Source: an uncultured Rhodanobacteraceae bacterium | GTDB lineage: Bacteria; Pseudomonadota; Gammaproteobacteria; Xanthomonadales; Rhodanobacteraceae | Assembly (NCBI GenBank): GCA_937902695.1 | Contig: CALFNI010000058.1 | Span: forward strand, 1 to 5,676 | Reading direction: 5' to 3' | Length of the DNA: 5,676 nt | Shown here: positions 4,762 to 5,676 of the stretch, one piece after another | How the letters are laid out: each line of letters opens with the position of its first letter | How positions within the stretch are numbered: the first letter of the stretch is position 1 | Notes under the pieces: generated by a model | Databases searched by the model: none | What the model was told of the DNA's origin: nothing | What the model saw: only the letters and a program-made list of their open reading frames with translations | Position numbers and translations under genes: made by a program

Positions 4762-5676
4762 CTACGCTGCCTGCGCGGGCCGGCGCGCGGGTGCCTGGCT
4801 CGTTCTCGGCGTGCGCGATTTGGCGAGCGCGCTCGCCAGCCGGCGCGCGGCTTCGTCGAGCTCGGCTTCGTCGTGATAGCTGAAGCCCAGGCGCATGAAC
4901 CGCTCGTCGCGCTGCGCGAAATCGTATGCGCGCGCGCTGGCGAAGCGCACGCCTTCGCGCTCGGCCGCTGCGACCCACGCCGGCACGTCGATCGCATCGT
5001 CGGCGCGCGCCCATAGCGCGGTGCCTCCGGGCGGTACGCGGAAATCGAGCGCGTCGCCGAGCCGGTACCTGAGCGCATCGACGAGCGCATCGCGACGCGA
5101 CGCGTACGTGCGCCGCATGCGCCGCATGTGGCGCAGGAGCTCGCCGTCCTCGAACAATTCCGCGACCGCGCATTCGATCGCCGCATCGCCGCGCGCATCG
5201 CTCGCCGCGCGAAGGCTCGCCAGCCGCTCGAAGACCACAGGCGCCGCGACGACGAAACCGGCGCCGACGCCGGGCGCGAGGAGGTTCGACAGCGAGCCGA
5301 CGTAGACGACGTTGGCGCGCCCGATGCCCGCAGCGATGGGCAGCACGGGCTTGGCGGCGTAGTGGAACTCGTGATCGTAATCGTCCTCGATGATCGCGAA
5401 GCCGCGCTCGATCGCCAGGCGCGCGAGCCGCGCGCGCCGCTCCGGCGACATCACGCTGGCGGTCGGGAACTGGTGATGCGGCGTCAGGAATACCGCGCGC
5501 ACGCGCTCGTGCGTGAGCAGCGTTTCGAGCGAACCGACGTCGAGTCCGTCCTCGTCGAGCGGCAGCGGCACGAGCCGCGCGCCGGCGAGCCTCAATACGT
5601 TCCACGCCGGCGGATAGCCCCACTGCTCGACCGCGACGACGTCGCCCGGCACGAGCAGCGCACGCGCGACGAGATC
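4762..5676 (-). CDS. MocR/PdxR-type aminotransferase-fold regulator, C-terminal part (5' partial), lacking the PLP lysine
   Basis: The visible 304 residues are the fold-type I aminotransferase domain; the start and the expected N-terminal GntR-type winged helix lie beyond the right edge. Family motifs in order: PGDVVAVEQWGYPPAW, TPHHQFPTASVMSPERR, EDDYDHEF (with the Asp that pairs with PLP N1), VVYVGSLSNLLAPGVGAGF, PPGGTALWA, and FMRLGFSYHDEAEL. In relatives the fourth motif reads roughly GSLSK-LLAPG-hydrophobic-R-hydrophobic-G. Here the PLP-lysine position is Asn (codon at 5284-5286, AAC) and the phosphate-contact Arg is Gly (codon at 5263-5265, GGC). The PTG usual after HQFP is PTA. No stop or frameshift breaks the frame. 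The protein could be a PLP-independent regulator or an early pseudogene. Usual family length is about 450-500 residues. It is convergent with the DUF937 gene, 3 nt apart. The regulator assignment is inferred because the DNA-binding half is not visible; a stand-alone aminotransferase is the alternative. Confidence 0.82.
   Translation of the reverse strand, partial: DLVARALLVPGDVVAVEQWGYPPAWNVLRLAGARLVPLPLDEDGLDVGSLETLLTHERVRAVFLTPHHQFPTASVMSPERRARLARLAIERGFAIIEDDYDHEFHYAAKPVLPIAAGIGRANVVYVGSLSNLLAPGVGAGFVVAAPVVFERLASLRAASDARGDAAIECAVAELFEDGELLRHMRRMRRTYASRRDALVDALRYRLGDALDFRVPPGGTALWARADDAIDVPAWVAAAEREGVRFASARAYDFAQRDERFMRLGFSYHDEAELDEAARRLASALAKSRTPRTSQAPARRPAQAA
4821..4838. repeat. Perfect 18-bp palindrome near the 3' end of the MocR-like gene
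   Basis: TGGCGAGCGCGCTCGCCA is exactly self-complementary. It lies within the last codons of the minus-strand gene and 63 nt beyond the stop of the DUF937 gene. As RNA it could form a seven-pair stem with a four-base loop. No T-tract follows on either strand. It codes for Ala/Leu-rich sequence, so alternating GCG/CGC codons may explain it. Confidence 0.4.

Noticed and set aside
4779..4850. Direct repeat GCCGGCGCGCGG at 4779-4790 and 4839-4850
   Set aside because: Both copies code for Arg-Arg-rich stretches in the same frame; codon bias explains the match.
5109..5128. Short tandem repeat of GCGCCGCAT
   Set aside because: Codes for the HMRRMRR segment, which I recognise as usual in this aminotransferase family; not a DNA-level repeat.
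4715..5623. 302-codon minus-strand frame overlapping the MocR-like gene
   Set aside because: Arg/Ala-rich +1 shadow; recognisable aminotransferase motifs are in the neighbouring frame.

Overview
The window is a compact, GC-rich, ordinary-looking bacterial chromosome segment with seven genes and no stretch over 300 bases without a gene. I see no insertion sequence, CRISPR array, tRNA, rRNA or phage gene. The sulfate transporter, class I arginase, orphan Hpt protein, DUF937 protein and MocR-type regulator all point to a proteobacterium. The secreted metalloprotease ends in IFRNGFER. I recall tails of this type (IFxxGFE) as common on exported proteins of the Lysobacterales/Xanthomonadales (Rhodanobacteraceae, Dokdonella-like), so I favour that order; this placement is an inference from one motif.

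Layout from left to right: (1) 1-203, plus strand, the 3' end of cysW, overlapping by ATGA the complete cysA at 200-1228; these are the membrane and ATPase parts of the sulfate/thiosulfate importer. (2) 1229-1369, a spacer with a possible hairpin and no clear promoter. (3) 1370-2689, plus strand, a secreted metzincin-type zinc protease with signal peptide, HExxHxxGxxH site and Met-turn. (4) 2696-3616, minus strand, arginase, convergent with the protease across only 6 nt; an imperfect hairpin covers both stop codons. A perfect TATAAT lies upstream of arginase. (5) 3698-4033, minus strand, a small single-domain histidine phosphotransfer protein. (6) 4034-4161, a divergent control region rich in dyads. 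(7) 4162-4758, plus strand, a DUF937 (YidB-like) protein with an added EF-hand-type loop. (8) 4762-5676, minus strand, the C-terminal part of a MocR/PdxR-type aminotransferase-fold regulator that runs off the right edge, convergent with the DUF937 gene across 3 nt.

The genes form no single pathway: sulfate uptake, extracellular proteolysis, arginine breakdown, phosphorelay and an unknown function sit side by side, in two convergent pairs and one divergent pair. The most unusual point is that the MocR-type protein has Asn where the PLP-binding Lys is expected, and Gly where the nearby PLP-phosphate Arg is expected, in an otherwise intact reading frame. Next in interest are the IFRNGFER tail of the protease and the dyads between hpt and the DUF937 gene. 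I found no convincing new multi-gene system.
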